Source: Fidelibacterota bacterium
GTDB lineage: Bacteria; Fidelibacterota; Marinisomatia; Marinisomatales; UBA1611
Length of the DNA: 34,487 nucleotides
Assembly (NCBI GenBank): GCA_016784605.1
Contig: JADHUI010000027.1
Span: 1 to 34,487 of the forward strand
Direction of reading: 5' to 3'
The notes beneath the pieces are model-generated. The model made no database searches. It saw nothing but the letters and a program-made list of their open reading frames with translations, and had not been told where the DNA came from. Positions 33,712 through 34,487 of the stretch are shown here, one piece after another; position 1 is the first letter of the stretch, and the number at the start of each line of letters is the position of its first letter. The position numbers and the translations under genes were made by a program.

Positions 33712-34487
33712 TTATTTTATGTAGGTTATCTTTTGAGTGAATGTCTTTTCACCTGATTTAAGTTTGACCAAATATGTTCCAGATGATAGATTAACTGGAT
33801 TCCATTGAATTTGATGATTGCCTGGTTTCATTGGTTTATTTATCAAAGTTTCCACCCATTGTCCTTTGATATTAAATATCTGTAGAGACGTTATTAATAA
33901 CGTCTCCATATTTGGCACATCAAACGATATCATTGTGCTGGGGTTAAATGGATTTGGATATACGGGATGTAAAGCATATTTTGTTGGTAATGTATGATCC
34001 TGAGTCGATAAGGCTGTGTATTCTATCGTAAGTGTAAACTGGCTCTCTCCCACTAAAGGATAGATATTCACACTTTCATTTCCATAAGAAGGAAAGCTCC
34101 CTTTAACTTGGGTGAAAAAGCTTAATTCGTTTTGAATCAATAAATCTGTCACTTCGCCTGTTTGATTATTTGTAAGGATTAAACGTGTGATTGTTTCTGG
34201 TAATGGATCTAAATCCCACGTCATACTCAGTTCTTCTTCATTTGTCACAAAATGGTAATCTTCATTTACGGTCAGTTTCATCACATCAAAAGGAATCTCA
34301 ATCGTGCCTTCTCCTTCAAAGGGGAGATTATTTATATCTAAGCCTGTTTCATTTGTATAAGATAATGCTACGATTCGTTCACTTGGTGAGATTGGCAGTA
34401 ATTTATACCCATCAGCATTATCCATTCCCGTTTCGCCTGTTTCCATAAATGATACATACGTTTGATCTGAGTAATTATCTGAAGAAA
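33712..34487 (-). CDS. C-terminal part of a secreted protein with type IX-style sorting domain (5' end outside window)
   Basis: The frame is open to the window edge, so the 258 codons seen are only the C-terminal portion; ATG 34446 is an internal Met, not a proven start. The first part is beta-rich with an N-E-D-Y-H-F-V-T-N-E-E segment and no catalytic signature. The last 80 residues form a sorting domain: Y-P-N-P-F-N-P, then I-F-N-I-K-G-Q-W-V, then S-S-G-T-Y-L-V-K-L and final K-I-T-Y-I-K. It matches the ends of the proteins encoded at 3303-5174 and 17450-21037. It lies 56 bases upstream of the 58-codon gene, separated by the palindromic repeat. Confidence 0.85.
   Translation of the reverse strand, partial: SSDNYSDQTYVSFMETGETGMDNADGYKLLPISPSERIVALSYTNETGLDINNLPFEGEGTIEIPFDVMKLTVNEDYHFVTNEEELSMTWDLDPLPETITRLILTNNQTGEVTDLLIQNELSFFTQVKGSFPSYGNESVNIYPLVGESQFTLTIEYTALSTQDHTLPTKYALHPVYPNPFNPSTMISFDVPNMETLLITSLQIFNIKGQWVETLINKPMKPGNHQIQWNPVNLSSGTYLVKLKSGEKTFTQKITYIK

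Noticed and set aside
1-34487. CRISPR arrays, tRNA or rRNA genes, insertion sequences
   Set aside because: I saw no regularly spaced direct repeats, no cloverleaf-type consensus, no rRNA-like stretch and no transposase gene by reading; a covariance-model scan was not possible here.

Overview
The window is an AT-rich, densely coded bacterial chromosome segment. Gram-negative envelope genes dominate: lipoproteins, an outer-membrane-type barrel, DsbD and HtrA. At least three secreted proteins end in a C-terminal sorting domain that opens with a Y-P-N-P-F-N-P motif and closes on Lys, as in type IX secretion (Por) cargo. That ending, the low GC and the mix of housekeeping genes suggest the Fibrobacteres-Chlorobi-Bacteroidetes (FCB) superphylum, most likely a marine Candidatus Marinimicrobia (SAR406)-like lineage. 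The phylum call is an inference from style; no rRNA is present.

Layout. (1) 1-1449: the tail of one propeller-type lipoprotein gene followed by a complete tandem paralogue. (2) 1450-1814: a non-coding stretch with hairpins and a possible gene relic. (3) 1815-8213: pepA, a secreted endonuclease/exonuclease/phosphatase-fold protein with a sorting domain, rmuC, a small lipoprotein and a sodium:solute symporter; a GNAT acetyltransferase gene converges on the symporter at 8210. (4) 8893-17289: a tight run of pyrF, pyrE, a cyclophilin lipoprotein, a patatin-like hydrolase, three-domain DsbD, a TlpA-like thioredoxin lipoprotein and a 981-residue M1 metallopeptidase that appears fused to an Omp85-type barrel. 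(5) 17450-21085: a stand-alone 1195-residue modular surface protein with its own leader and terminator. (6) 21145-22586: an HtrA protease gene with its own terminator. (7) 22665-31579: ileS, dksA-like, lspA, rluD-like, xerC/D, pckA, hpf and a sugar nucleotidyltransferase. (8) Minus strand, 34487 to 31583: the C-terminal part of a sorting-domain protein, a degenerate dispersed palindromic repeat, an unlisted 58-codon gene, an exosortase-family protease gene and a 463-residue exported protein gene.

How the genes work together. DsbD would carry electrons across the inner membrane to the TlpA-like thioredoxin beside it. LspA would mature the several lipoproteins. HtrA and cyclophilin serve envelope protein quality control. 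PyrF and PyrE are the last two steps of UMP synthesis.

The most interesting region is 31583-33655. The exosortase has the expected Cys/Arg/His residues (C79, R120, H139). The 58-residue protein encoded just upstream, overlapping by 8 bases, is little more than a signal peptide plus an exosortase-type tripartite tail: an A-P-I-G-G motif, a short hydrophobic helix and a K-K-L-R end. The exported protein downstream is coupled by an ATGA overlap. I read these three as a compact enzyme-substrate-accessory sorting system beside a type IX-style cargo gene. The second notable item is the M1 peptidase-Omp85 fusion.
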